The notes under the pieces are model-generated. The model was given only the letters and a program-made list of their open reading frames with translations, was not told the origin of the DNA and did no database searches. A DNA stretch of 64,000 nt from Henningerozyma blattae CBS 6284 (Eukaryota > Ascomycota > Saccharomycetes > Saccharomycetales > Saccharomycetaceae), in NCBI RefSeq assembly GCF_000315915.1, contig NC_020189.1, forward strand, positions 1,240,001 through 1,304,000. The letters run 5' to 3'. Of the stretch, positions 43,058 through 54,782 are shown one piece after another (positions within the stretch are counted from its first letter, which is position 1; each line of letters opens with the position of its first letter). Position numbers and translations under genes: made by a program.

Positions 43058-44272
43058 ATGTTTAATAGATTAGCTAGAACAACTGGTATTTTAAATAATA
43101 TTTCAAAACGAAGATTTTCATTAAATTCTAAATGGTTTCAACAATCAAAATTAGACGCCTCTCGTTTAAGAATTATTAGTACCAAAGAACCAACACAACC
43201 AATTCCAAATGATCAATTAGTGTTTGGAAAAACATTCACGGACCATATGTTGACGATTGAATGGACAAAAGAAGAAGGTTGGAAAGATCCAGTTATTAGA
43301 CCGTATGGTCCTTTAACCTTAGATCCTGCCTCTTGTGTTTTTCATTATGCTTTTGAGTTATTTGAAGGATTAAAAGCCTATAGGACTATTGATGATAAAA
43401 TTACAATGTTTAGGCCAGATATGAATATGAAACGTATGAATAAATCGGCTCATAGAATTTGTTTGCCTACTTTCGATTCAGATGAATTAATTAAGTTAAC
43501 AGGTGAACTTATTAAACAGGATAAGCATTTAATACCAAGTGGAAAGGGTTATTCTTTATATATTAGGCCTACTTTAATTGGAACTACAAGCACATTAGGC
43601 GTCGGAAAACCAGATAAAGCGCTACTATTTGTAATTAATTCTCCAGTTGGTCCTTATTATAAAACCGGATTCAAAGCAGTTAGCCTTGAGGCTACAGATT
43701 ATGCTACCAGAGCTTGGCCAGGGGGTGTCGGTGATAAAAAATTAGGTGCAAACTATGCACCATGCGTTTTACCTCAATTGCAAGCCTCAGAAAGGGGCTA
43801 TCAACAAAATTTATGGTTATTTGGTCCTGAAAAATATATTACTGAAGTTGGTACAATGAATGTCTTTTTTGTTTTTAAAAATTCAAAGACTGGCAAAAAG
43901 GAGCTAGTCACTGCACCATTAGATGGCACAATATTAGAAGGCGTTACAAGAGATTCCATTTTGACTCTCGCAAAAGAAAATCTAAGTCCTATTAATTGGG
44001 AAATTAACGAGCGTTATTTTTCAATAAACGAGGTCATAGATCGCTCTAAAAACGATGAGCTTGTAGAAGCCTTTGGTTCTGGTACAGCTGCTGTTGTCTC
44101 ACCTATTAAGGAAATAGGTTACAGAGATTATAAAATTAAAGTACCACTACTGCCAGGTGAACAGTCTGGTGAACTTACAAAACTTGTTGCAAAATGGATT
44201 AGTGATATTCAATATGGTAATGTACAGCATGGTAATTGGTCTAAAATCGTAGCAGACTTAAATGCATATTAG
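43058..44272 (+). CDS. BAT1: Branched-chain amino acid aminotransferase (Bat1/Bat2)
   Basis: The enzyme interconverts leucine, isoleucine and valine with their 2-oxo acids, using PLP and glutamate. The product is 404 residues and a class IV aminotransferase: the PLP lysine is K228 in DKKLGANYAP, with EVGTMNVFF and the GSGTAAVVSP phosphate-binding region downstream. The N-terminal 30 residues are Arg/Ser/Asn-rich with no acids (RLARTTG...SKRRFS), a likely mitochondrial presequence, so this resembles Bat1 rather than cytosolic Bat2. In S. cerevisiae BAT1 and BAT2 are ohnologues at matching places on chromosomes VIII and X, so the symbol rests on the presequence. A Leu3 site lies upstream. Confidence 0.9.
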   Translation: MFNRLARTTGILNNISKRRFSLNSKWFQQSKLDASRLRIISTKEPTQPIPNDQLVFGKTFTDHMLTIEWTKEEGWKDPVIRPYGPLTLDPASCVFHYAFELFEGLKAYRTIDDKITMFRPDMNMKRMNKSAHRICLPTFDSDELIKLTGELIKQDKHLIPSGKGYSLYIRPTLIGTTSTLGVGKPDKALLFVINSPVGPYYKTGFKAVSLEATDYATRAWPGGVGDKKLGANYAPCVLPQLQASERGYQQNLWLFGPEKYITEVGTMNVFFVFKNSKTGKKELVTAPLDGTILEGVTRDSILTLAKENLSPINWEINERYFSINEVIDRSKNDELVEAFGSGTAAVVSPIKEIGYRDYKIKVPLLPGEQSGELTKLVAKWISDIQYGNVQHGNWSKIVADLNAY

Positions 44273-45285
44273 ATTTTTATAGTTTTAAAGTATTACTGTT
44301 AACTTAATTATCTATATATCAATTGATTAATAAGGCTAACTTAATTATTAACGGATTTTATGCCCTAATATATTTATCATTTACAAATTTTCTTTTGTGG
44401 TACCTATCTGATTTACCGTTGAAAGATATATTAGCTTTTCAATTTTATTTAAAGCTTCTCTATATCTTCAATATATACTGAATTTGAGATATGATACTGA
44501 TCGCTCAAAGAATAACAATACAAGGATAAGTACAATTAATAATAATTTATTCTACTGGATAATTCCTTTCATTATTATATAAAACAGATTTATATTAATA
44601 TTAGCTAATTAAAAGCTTTTTTTGTAAATGAAAAATATAATATATCAATAAATAATTATCTTCTGGTAAAATTGTAAATAATTTCTAAAAATCTTGGTGT
44701 ATCATTAGTATATTTTCTCTTTTATTCAAAACAATCAACTATGGCATTAAATGGTATTCTAACCTACTTAAAATTAGACTAGTAAAGAGAATAGCTTTTG
44801 AAAATTTTACAACTCATCTTGTCTATGGTCTATAATAAAAAAAGCAACATGTGTGCTCCAGTGGGCTTTTCTAAGGGAAGTATTAAGAGTAGTAGTCTGA
44901 TATGTATATTCGAAGGTATTGATTAATGCGTTTAACGTACCTAAAATTATCCCTTATTTAGTATATACTTATATATCTATATCTATATCTATATTTAAAA
45001 TAATAATTTGATAAAAAAATTGATGTAGTAGCATAGATTCCTCTAGCTTGCGTATACCTAAAATGTGAATTAAATTATTGTATAAGAATCATATTAGATT
45101 ATAAAGTATTAATATTTATATATAGACCGAAAATTTTAAAAACTACTAAAGTAGATACATATGTATAAGTACATGAAAAACAATTCATATACGACAACCA
45201 GTGTCGAAGAATAACGAACTGAAACGCAACTTTTATGCGTAAACAATGAAGTGTTTAAGAAAAGACTAAAATTTGAAATCCCTAA
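44273..45285. other. Convergent intergenic region BAT - cell-wall gene
   Basis: This 1.0 kb lies between two 3' ends and is very A/T-rich. It contains an ATATCT-type short repeat near 44970-44994 and nothing recognisable as a gene. Confidence 0.45.
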
Positions 45286-47673
45286 TTAGTAAATGAGAGA
45301 AAAAATAAAACCCAGGATAGCTAATAAGTATTTGTTAATGTTCAAAGAAGAAGCAGAGCCTTCCAAGTTCAACGTTTTAACAGAAATATCTCTTTTGACA
45401 ACAGCTGTCTTTTGATCGTTGGAGATACCTGTTTCAACAGAGGTATTATTAACTGGGCCGATAATTGTAGTAATTCTAGTACCGTTAACACTTGATTTAG
45501 GGACTTCTAATTCAAAGTTTTGAGTACCATTCTTGGAACTTGGAAGGATAGTTGTAGTATAATGTTTAACTGTTTCCATAGTTGTGTTAGCATAAGCAGT
45601 GACAGTATCATTAGTATATTGAGTAGAGAAGATTGGACTTTCTGTTGGAGCGACAGTTGTGTAAACAGTTTGTGTGGCAGGATGGGTAGAAGTTTCCAAA
45701 ACAGTACTACCTTCAGAGTTAGTAGTAGCGTAACAGGTAACAATGACAGTCTTTGTGACAGTATCACCGACAATGGTGGTAGTGTAATGAGTAGGAGCGG
45801 TGAAATGAGGAGCAGTAGTAGTAGCAATAACGGAATTACCGTTGGAATCAGTAGTGACATAACAAGTAACAATTACAGTCTTGGTAACTTGGTTATTCAC
45901 GACAGTAGAAGTATATGGGGTTGGAATGACTTCTGGACCGTTAGAGCCTTGGAAGACGCCTTGAGTAGTAGAACCAACAATAGCTTTACCGTTAGTGCCA
46001 GAAGTTTGGAAATAAGTAACAACAACGGTTTCTGTGACGGTACCAGCAACCTTGGTAGAAGTAACAGCCTTTGGAACATCAATACATTCAGTACAAGATA
46101 CAGTCTTTGTAGCAATACTGGCATTACCTCCGTTATCAGTGGTTGGATAGCAGGTAACAACAACAGTTGAAGTAACACCATTAACAGTAACGGTAGTGGT
46201 AGTAGGTGTTGGAATAGTACCAGATGGGCATGGAAGAGTAGTAGTAACAGTAGTAACATCACCATTAGAGCCAGTAGAAGTTGAGCAGCTCACGATAACA
46301 GTCTTAGTAATGGTACCTTCGGTAACAATTGTAGTTGTGTAGACAGGTGGTTGAGTAGTGGTTTGACATTCAGTACATGGTTCAGTGACAGTAACAATAG
46401 TAGTTTCACCTTGGTTGTCAGTAGAGGTAGTACAACTAACAATAACAGTCTTAGTGACAGTACCAGAAGTGATAACAGTAGTAACGACTGGTTTAGAAGT
46501 AGTACAGGTAGGACAGTCTGTAGATAAAGTTGGAACTGCATTAGAGCTACCAGATCCATTAACTGTAGAAGTAAATGAGTAACAAGAACGAGAAGTTGGT
46601 CTAGTTCTGTGAGTAGCATCATCCATATTAGTTGGGCCACCAGAAGAACTTGAAACAACAGAAGATGAAGCAGCAGAACTGGAGATAGCAGAGCTAGATG
46701 CAGAAGATGGAGTGGCTGAAGAACTGTTGAAAGCAGAAGAGGAAGCAGCAGAACTGGAGATAGCAGAGCTAGAAGCAGATGATGGAGCAGCTGAAGAACT
46801 GTTGAAAGCAGAAGAGGAAGCAGCAGAACTGGAGATAGCAGAGCTAGAAGCAGATGATGGAGCGGCTGAAGAACTGTTGAAAGCAGAAGAGGAAGCAGCA
46901 GAACTGGAGATAGCAGAGCTAGATGCAGAAGATGGAGCGGCTGAAGAACTGTTGAAAGCAGAAGAGGAAGCAGCAGAACTGGAGATAGCAGAGCTAGAAG
47001 CAGAAGATGAAGCAGCAGAACTGGAGATAGCAGAGCTAGATGCAGATGATGGGGCAGCTGAAGAACTGTTGAAAGCAGAAGAGGAAGCAACAGAAGATGA
47101 GGTAGCAGAGCTTGAGGCAGCAGAAGATGAAGCAGCAGAAGATGAAGCAGCAGAGCTGGAGGCAGCAGAACTGGAAGCAGCAGAGCTGGAAGCAGCAGAA
47201 GATGAAGCAGCAGAGCTTGAGGCAGCAGAAGATGAAGCAGCAGAACTGGAGGCAGCAGAGCTTGAGGCATCAGAGCTTGAGGCAGCAGAAGATGAAGCAG
47301 CAGAAGATGAAGCAGCAGAGCTGGAGGCAGCAGAACTGGAAGCAGCAGAGCTGGAGGCAGCAGAAGATGAAGCAGCAGAGCTTGAGGCAGCAGAAGATGA
47401 AGCAGCAGAGCTGGAAGCGACGGAGCTGGAGGCAGCAGAGCTAGAAGCAGCAGAGCTAGAAGCAGCAGAAGATGCTGACACAGATGATTGTATGGAAGAT
47501 AGTAAAGATGATAAGGCAGCTGTAGTTACTTTGGATGATTCTTGTTGTGTAGAACTGATTGGAGTTGAACTTGCTACAACAGCTGGACTGACGTATGTAG
47601 CATTGGCATTTTGTGCTTGAGATACAGCCAAGAATGCTACAAGTTGTGTTAATAAAACGGATGTAATCTTCAT
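45286..47673 (-). CDS. GPI-anchored Ser/Ala-rich cell-wall protein with internal repeats
   Basis: The 795-residue product has a signal peptide (residues 1-20, ending SQA), a long Ser/Ala-rich low-complexity stalk (about 65-340), about six related 45-50-residue modules rich in Thr/Val (about 355-690; core TVTKTVIVxCxxTT, some with paired Cys), and a C-terminal hydrophobic GPI-attachment signal (last 17 residues after Ser/Asn). This is the plan of yeast cell-wall mannoproteins and adhesins; no PAU/SRP1 domain or PA14 ligand domain is seen, so it is not a typical DAN/TIR or FLO1 protein. In S. cerevisiae the genes DAN1 and DAN4 follow BAT2, also near a telomere. A TATATATA box lies 67 bp upstream. 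Role is probably wall structure or surface coating; adhesion is possible. Confidence 0.8.
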   Translation of the reverse strand: MKITSVLLTQLVAFLAVSQAQNANATYVSPAVVASSTPISSTQQESSKVTTAALSSLLSSIQSSVSASSAASSSAASSSAASSSVASSSAASSSAASSSAASSSAASSSAASSSAASSSAASSSAASSSAASSSDASSSAASSSAASSSAASSSAASSSAASSSAASSSAASSSAASSSAASSSAASSSATSSSVASSSAFNSSSAAPSSASSSAISSSAASSSASSSAISSSAASSSAFNSSSAAPSSASSSAISSSAASSSAFNSSSAAPSSASSSAISSSAASSSAFNSSSAAPSSASSSAISSSAASSSAFNSSSATPSSASSSAISSSAASSSVVSSSSGGPTNMDDATHRTRPTSRSCYSFTSTVNGSGSSNAVPTLSTDCPTCTTSKPVVTTVITSGTVTKTVIVSCTTSTDNQGETTIVTVTEPCTECQTTTQPPVYTTTIVTEGTITKTVIVSCSTSTGSNGDVTTVTTTLPCPSGTIPTPTTTTVTVNGVTSTVVVTCYPTTDNGGNASIATKTVSCTECIDVPKAVTSTKVAGTVTETVVVTYFQTSGTNGKAIVGSTTQGVFQGSNGPEVIPTPYTSTVVNNQVTKTVIVTCYVTTDSNGNSVIATTTAPHFTAPTHYTTTIVGDTVTKTVIVTCYATTNSEGSTVLETSTHPATQTVYTTVAPTESPIFSTQYTNDTVTAYANTTMETVKHYTTTILPSSKNGTQNFELEVPKSSVNGTRITTIIGPVNNTSVETGISNDQKTAVVKRDISVKTLNLEGSASSLNINKYLLAILGFIFSLIY
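46726..47100 (-). repeat. 75-bp in-frame tandem repeat (25 residues)
   Basis: The marker GTTGAAAGCAGAAGAGG recurs with starts at 46726, 46801, 46876 and 46951, exactly 75 bp apart, and again at 47068 after an extra 42 bp. Each unit encodes the same 25-residue Ser/Ala/Pro/Asn block (containing SAFNSSSA). Copies are nearly identical, which indicates recent expansion. Confidence 0.9.
47105..47480 (-). repeat. Short Ser/Ala codon repeats in the cell-wall gene
   Basis: The frame is built of repeated 15-base units such as GCAGCAGAAGATGAA and GCAGCAGAGCTGGAG, which encode SSSAA or SSAAS blocks. They continue the stalk and precede the 75-bp repeat block. The opposite strand is also open across the region because of this codon bias. 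Confidence 0.85.
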
Positions 47674-47739
47674 GATTAGGAATTATTAAATTTAATAATT
47701 TTTTTTGTATGTATAATTTATGCAATTGGTTTTTCAATG

Positions 47740-47747
47740 TATATATA
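47740..47747 (-). promoter_or_regulatory. TATA box of the cell-wall gene
   Basis: TATATATA lies 67 bp upstream of the ATG on the coding strand, a usual distance for a regulated yeast promoter. Confidence 0.5.
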
Positions 47748-50700
47748 GCCACTATAGTATACTTTTTATTGCAATAAACTTGTTACTTTTTAACCAATTT
47801 TGGTGTAGTCAAAGAATAATCAATTGTTAAAACGAGTTTATCAATTTTATAATTCTGATTAGTTAACGAACGGGAAACAAATTAAATTCAATAATAATAT
47901 TATTAATATTAAATAGATTTGTTTATAGGAAACTACTACCTTGGTTAAAGATATTATTCGTTAGCCTATTAGTACCCAAAAAGAGGAAATAATTGAAGAA
48001 TGGCAGTTCTGATTTACTTATCACCACATATGTTTATATATATATGTGTTGATATGAATGAAAATTTTAATATTTTAATATTTTAATATAGTGATGCTAC
48101 AAAGTCAATGGTAAGAGCCAAATGCAGAAAGTTAGGAAAAACAGAAATAATATGCAATGAGATAGGACATTGTGATACGGATCATTCAGTCAATCTATAA
48201 GTTGGTCAAGAGTTGAGGGTAAGAAAAATGTAAGTGAAGCAGAGGTAGATGAGCAGGAAACTCTTCCCCGTGGATTTGATAAGACCCCGAACATTTGCCC
48301 AACAGGGTATAGATTATTGAATGTAACCATCTTGTTTCTTTTTCCTAGAATCTTATTATTTTTTTGTCAGCAATTATTGCTTTTATTTTTTATATTTTCA
48401 AACGATGCTGGGTATTAATTTACCAATTTTGTTAGAAGGAGAGACACAATTAAAAAGTGGTAGAAGACGATAAAAAAATAGTCAATAAAAAAAGAATAAA
48501 TTGAAAACCTCGAGGTTAGTACACAAAATTTCTTGTTGGCAAAAATGGATGCATCCTAGAGCCTCTCGTAGGACACATATGAAAAAATGATGAATTAACT
48601 GAGGAATTTATCGTGTTATGATTAACAATTAGAACAATTTACCAAGTGTACGAGCCTTTACTGGAGGAGTAAAACACTAAATGAGATACAAAAAAACGAA
48701 AATTGGGGGGAATTCCGTGAGGCATGGTTCAAGCCTTAGAAACTAGCACGACCTAGCAATTAGAGGTAATTAGAGAAACACTGAACAGATCTGAAAGCAT
48801 CAAGAACTCATTTCAACATACTACTCTTCTCAGACACAGTTGTGGTGCTACAAGAGATATCTAAACATTTCCAAACCAGTAAAGTTCCTTACTGATCCAG
48901 AAGAAAGGACGGTAACCAGATAAACGAGATATCTCCAGAAACGTCGCTACACCTGTTTCTCTCAACAGGGCCCATATTTACGATAATTGTAAAACAAGGA
49001 ATTGGACAAATGTAACGAATTAGTCCTTTGATAGTTATTAGAGAGACATGTTGCAAAGTGGCATGAATAAAAAGATCAAAAACATCCGTGAAAAAAAATT
49101 CAGGCGTCTCGATGGAAATTCATTAGGCAAATTTTTTTCACCGGTAGGTACTATTTCCTCTATTTGCCTCGTGCAAAGAATAACCTGTGGTGTTTTCTCG
49201 GAATAGAATTTTCCGGATGTTTTCTGAGGCGAAAATATTTCGAGCCACCTAGTCCCCATAAGGACAGGTATGAACCGTAGATCTTGAACGTAAGTCAATT
49301 CCTGTTCAAGCAATGCTGTATCCTACATGATTTGTGTACCATCCACATTCCTGCTAAAAGGGTTTCCATTATTTGAAATATGGGGTGTTCCATTCTAGAA
49401 CATGAATTAAAAAAAGAAAAAATAGATAAAAAAGAATAGAAAAAACAAGGACAAATACATGTGTACATACATTCTGCGAGATCTGTGTGTAGCTGAATAA
49501 AGATGCAGTCTTTTCTTGGCCCATAGTATGTTCGATGCATGTTTTTACAAGTTACGCAAATTGTGTACAGTTTCTACTAGATCTTGCGCTATCCTTTCAC
49601 TAATCAAGCAATATTTCTGGATGTTATAAAGTTGGAAATATTTCACGACGTGTCATGCTGTTTTTATTGACAAAATAGGGTCGAACGTGTCGCGTAAAGT
49701 TGTTAAGGGCGTGGGGATTCCTACCAAACCTCCTTCAATATGCTATTAGACAGTTTGGTACAGTATCTTTGTTCTAGGCATATATGTATGAGTTGAAATC
49801 TGGCCCTAGACAAATACGTAATAGCCTGTTGTAATACACAATAAAGCAGCGCCTTGACAGTTTTTTATACCGTAATCCAGATTTCATTACCTGTAATATC
49901 TTGTAATGCAATAGGATGCTCTGTTATCTAGCACATGTGTAGCTACTGGTATGTTTGTTACTGAATGTTCATGTTGTTAGTAGAAAACAGGGTAGTTTGT
50001 CGGTAGGTAGAATTATTTTTAGGTACATAACTATTTATTGGGCAATTTATTAACCTTCATTACCTTCTCAGGTTATTTGTATTTCATATATTTACATTGG
50101 TTTTATTTACTCCTAAATTTTCGCGTCGTTAAACACTTCCAAAAAAATTGAAAATTTACAAGTATTTCAAGTTGATGAACGGAAAAATTTTCTTTTATTA
50201 TTCCTCCATTAGGAACCAATGGTTCTTCGGTAAATTTTCCGAATACAAGTTATCCTAGAAATGAAAAAAAAAACGATAAAGGATTTTTTCAAGGCTCCAA
50301 ATATGCCATGAATTTTTTTTTTCCATTTTTAAATTCTCTCCTATCCCAATGAAGGAATTCGAAAAGATAATGTAATATATGCACAATTAAGATTGTTGAA
50401 AATTTTCAGTTACTCCTCAAAGGTAAAACATTTTCATACCACTGAACATATTTTTTTCAGTTATAGAGAGATATTGCAAACGCGTCGATTATGCACCCAT
50501 CTAATTTATGTTGGGCGATCCTAGCTGTGGTTATCATTTTGGATCCGTCTGTTAATTTCCTGGTGGATCGAGTTGCAAGAATACCAAGACATTCCACACT
50601 AGGATTGATGTGTATTGGTTTATTCTGTTACTTTTTTCCTTAACTAGAATGGAAAACTAAAAGATAAGTTTTATTTTAATCCGTCATATTACGTAACCGA

Positions 50701-52655
50701 CTTCCCAGAAAACTTAAGCACAGTGAATAACAGTTTAGCTACCAACTTTAGACTACACTATAAAATTGTGTTTGTTTGTTTTTTCCATTTTTATTTACTA
50801 TAATTTGATAAACTTCTCCTATTATGTATAGTTTCTGAAATTTGTTCGGACAAATGAGTCGGGTCTCACTTCTTTATTATCTAATCCTTCGTTATTTTTT
50901 TTAATTCTTCAACAATTTTAGAAATGTGGCTCAGTTAATATATTTACCAATTGTTATTTGTTGGTTTTTCATATTTTATATTTTTTTTTCATTTTAAAGA
51001 GAAAAGAAGAAATATGTAAATCCGGAATACTATATGAAATTGGTATAAATTTAGTTCCACTTGAAACTTTAAAGGTTCTTTATAATTCCTATTGAAGTAT
51101 TCTAATTGAATATTTACTTATAAATCTAATAGCTCGGTACCTTTTAATTTACTACTTGTTTTTAATTTTTTTAAATGTGTTACTTTTAGCATCATTTAAG
51201 CAATTAACAGAAGAATCTTACTTTCTCCTTAAAATCTTAAAATATTATTTTTTTCTATTTTTTATTCAATGCATATATTTTATTACCCCAATATTTTGCA
51301 TTATACTTTTGCAATACTCGTTATTTGAGTATCTCTTAGAACCGTTCGAAAACGAGTCGGTTAAATGCATAAATTCACAATTAAAAGGGTGTAGACCGTA
51401 ACATACCTTGTAAATTATTTACTCATATCATTTCTATCGCTATTTCCCTTTGATACTTATGGTTTAACTGTACATTTTATAAAATATTTTGACAGACACA
51501 AGACAAGTCTTCTCAATCCGAGCCTTTCTGTTCAATTCAAATTAATTATTTAAACCTTTTTACAATTAACAAATTAACAATAAAATTGAATATATAATTT
51601 TTAGTTTATTCACTAGAATTTATACTGTACTACGTCGTTAGAATTCAAAAATTCCTAAGTGGTTATCATTCAGTTATCAACTTTTCACAAGCTATCTATT
51701 ATTCTCAAATTATAAAACGTTTAGTTTTAATGGTATTAGGATTTTAATATTACATTATATCTCTATCTTTAAGGGAATGTTGATAGCCTTCGATCTTATA
51801 AAAGTATCACAAAATACAATAGGGTAATCCATTTAAATACTTCTGGACGTTAAGATCCATCCTACATTTCATAATTGCTGTCCCAATTTCTTATTTCCTA
51901 AAGGTAAACTATTTGATATCAGAAATATTAATGGGAGAAATAACGTTTTGTCAACTTGTTAAATCTACTTGGTTAATATAGATTGCTTCTTTAAAATTTG
52001 CGAAGTTCTGATTTACCATAATCTATTTTTAATATTTCACACCCTTTCCATTTTTATGGTATTATTTTTGGATTATGGATATAAAACTTTGATATACAGT
52101 CAATATTAGTTCTTACAAATCATTCAACTCATATTCTCTGCATAACAGTCGGAAAGAAATTGCTTTTGAGTGTAAGGTATGAGTCTGTATGCTAAACTTT
52201 TATCAGCAATAGTATACCAATAAACTGATTTATGTCTAAGACTAATAGCCCGGCAAGTAATTGTCTTTGTAAAAATTCTAATAAGCTGTTAATTAATATA
52301 TATATATATATGATTAAATAAAATTTTGTCTCATTTATACATTATATAATGTAAATAGTACACTTAATATTTTACATTTACTACTGATACTCCCTATCTC
52401 CCTGCTACTGGCTATCGAATTGGTAGAAATATATCCAATTAATCTGACCAGCGATCGAACTGTTCAAAATATTGCTGTTCATAGTTTAATTCTTAGTTAA
52501 GTAATCTGTTTGAATAATTATTATATTATTATTATAAAAAATCTCCTTGCTTCTTTCGAAAGGGAATATATAATATATACAGCATATACAATGAACAGTT
52601 ATAAACTTTTGGGATATTTTCGTGGTAATTTATACTCCAAAAAGTGGACAGATCC

Positions 52656-52675
52656 ACCATCAACGAATTGATGGT
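52656..52675. repeat. Perfect 8-bp hairpin with CGAA loop
   Basis: ACCATCAA and TTGATGGT flank the loop CGAA. The element is isolated in noncoding DNA. It may be a terminator-like or palindromic protein-binding site; function is unknown. Confidence 0.6.
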
Positions 52676-53500
52676 CTGATACTAAAATGGAATCTATCAA
52701 ATCCTAATGCTTCCTTAATATTACCACCTGGGTGTTTTTAGTAGTGAGGCCACGTATGCTTAATGCATGTTGGATTATTAATTATATTAAGTTGTTATTA
52801 GTTGTTGTATAAAGCCACAATTACGACTAAATTCATACTTTATTAGCTGTTAATACAAACCCGCGACTTATGACACATAATGCCACAGCTCTGACATAAT
52901 CAGTTCTGGTAACACATGAGATTTCAAATTTTGTTTTTTAATTTATTGTTTGTCTTTACCGAATATTTATAATTTGCAATTCGATATCACTTTTTATAAA
53001 ATTAAAAAAATGAAAGAACATAATAAATAATCATAATAAATAAGCATAATAAACTTTCGACTTATTTATTGTAAAGATGTGCATGTTAAAGTCAAATTTT
53101 TTTGTAAAATCATTCTAATAGTAATATATTCTTTATTAAAGATACAACAATTTTTTAAACAAATTAATTTTCAATTAATCAATATCTAAGGAGAACAATT
53201 AAAATTAAATTATATCATTAATAAGAATTCCAAACTCATGTACTTTAAGACTAATAAAAACTTGTTCGAAATAACCCAATAATATGTATTCTTTCAAAGC
53301 TAATTTGAGACGAAGCATTCAAGTGGAGTTAGTTCTGTTGCTTGTATTTGTCTACGAATTTTAAATTTCAAATAAATTTTTATAAAGGCTTTCATTAATA
53401 TAATTGCAATATTAGTATCTTAACAATTCTATCATGTGGCATATATAAATATTGTTAAAATTACGGGCCGTTAAGTCTATGGATATGTCACGAATCTATC

Positions 53501-53521
53501 CCTTCAATAAAAGATTGAAGG
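53501..53521. repeat. Perfect 8-bp hairpin CCTTCAAT/ATTGAAGG
   Basis: Two exact inverted 8-base arms are separated by AAAAG. A further imperfect GGTTAAACT/AAGTTTCAACC dyad follows directly, so two inverted repeats stand side by side. Confidence 0.6.
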
Positions 53522-54686
53522 TTAAACTAAAGTTTCAACCCAATTGAAAATCTTTTTCATTTATAGGAATGAAGCAAACTTAGGAGTAAAAAACTTTCAA
53601 CCGTTTTTCCACATTTAAATATTGTATTTTTTTGTATATATTTCCTTACTTTTAGTTCCTGGTCAGAAGGGTAGGATATTCTTTAACTATTTGAATACTT
53701 TTTTGAGGAAAATTCGCATACAGCCAAACTTGATCCCATTAAAAGTTTTATATTTTCTTTATTTTTTATCCTTACTCAGAAAAGTAAGTATCTACTTGTA
53801 AGTTTATAATATCTATTTCTGGTCATAAATAATATATTGTAGAAGGGAGATAAATCCTAATAAGTCATATTTTACCCCTAATGATATTTAAACTTTTCAA
53901 ACTTATACATATAATAATTATATTGTCAATTAATTCATATAACTATTGCAAAAGTCTCTAGGCATTATTAACTTAAGAAAATATTTAGTTTTTATATATA
54001 AAACATGTACTATATTGTTCTAAAATACCAGAAGAATACCTTGTAAAAAAACAGCATTTATTTTAGCATATATTAGAACAAATCTTAGTCAAATACTTGA
54101 ATATATAGAGTTTGATTCATAAGATTGTTGAAGAGGGACGTATATATTTTTTGGACAAATTTTTATATAAAATATTTAAAAAAAAAGTTCTAGTTATCAA
54201 CTAGAACATTTAATAACTAACTTGAACAAAATAAATTTTGCTTTTTAACTTATTTATATATTGTTGCATATTTATATATGATCTTTGACAACTTTTCTGG
54301 TAAGTAAATTAACTCTATGGCTTTCTATTGAATTTCAAGAAATTCTACAATAATAAATGGTATTCAAAAAAAATACATATTTCTAATTCATACTATAACC
54401 AGTTTAAATTATAATTCACAAGTTTTTTTTTTAATTCCAAATTATATATATTTACCTATTAGAGCCAGAAACATCTCCCCAATAAAAATACTGTATTATA
54501 CCTTAAATATTAAAGTTTTAGTTTTTTTAAAATAAAATGGATAAACATCATCAATTAGATATGCATTTACTGAGAATAGATTCCAAGAGCTCTCAAAATT
54601 AAAAGTCTAAATATTTTTGATGAACTTGAGCATGGACCTCTAATTACAAATCAAGCTATGGAAAAGACTTTGTAGAACATACTAGA

Positions 54687-54782
54687 ATGAATAAGTACGT
54701 TAGAAAAAGGAAGCATCTTATTAGAGCCATCTTAATATTAATTTTACTTTGCACCCTAATAGCGTTTATAAGATTTGTTTAA
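54687..54782 (+). other. Short frame with one membrane helix, possibly a gene relic
   Basis: A 31-codon ATG-to-stop frame encodes a Lys/Arg-rich start followed by a strong hydrophobic helix (AILILILLCTLIAFI). Another short frame (54537-54602) and frame changes lie just upstream. It looks like the N terminus of a type II membrane protein or the remnant of a tail-anchored one. It could be chance. Confidence 0.3.

Noticed and set aside
46712..47620. 302-codon open frame on the plus strand across the cell-wall gene repeats (Glu/Ala/Leu-rich)
   Set aside because: It is a shadow of the Ser/Ala codon repeats on the minus strand. The real gene has a signal peptide and GPI signal, while this frame has only repeated Glu-Ala-Leu residues.
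49038..49540. Two overlapping minus-strand frames of 91 and 81 codons
   Set aside because: One lacks an ATG, no domain is seen, and the region looks like the distal promoter of the cell-wall gene.
51156..51401. 81-codon hydrophobic frame
   Set aside because: There is no ATG at the start and the Phe/Leu/Ile content is explained by T-rich DNA.
52911..52963. Point-centromere-like arrangement: AACACATG (near CDEI) and TGTTTGTCTTTACCGAA (near CDEIII)
   Set aside because: The CDEIII-like part agrees at most consensus positions, but the spacing between the elements is only 28 bp, far below known CDEII lengths, and both elements have mismatches at conserved bases.
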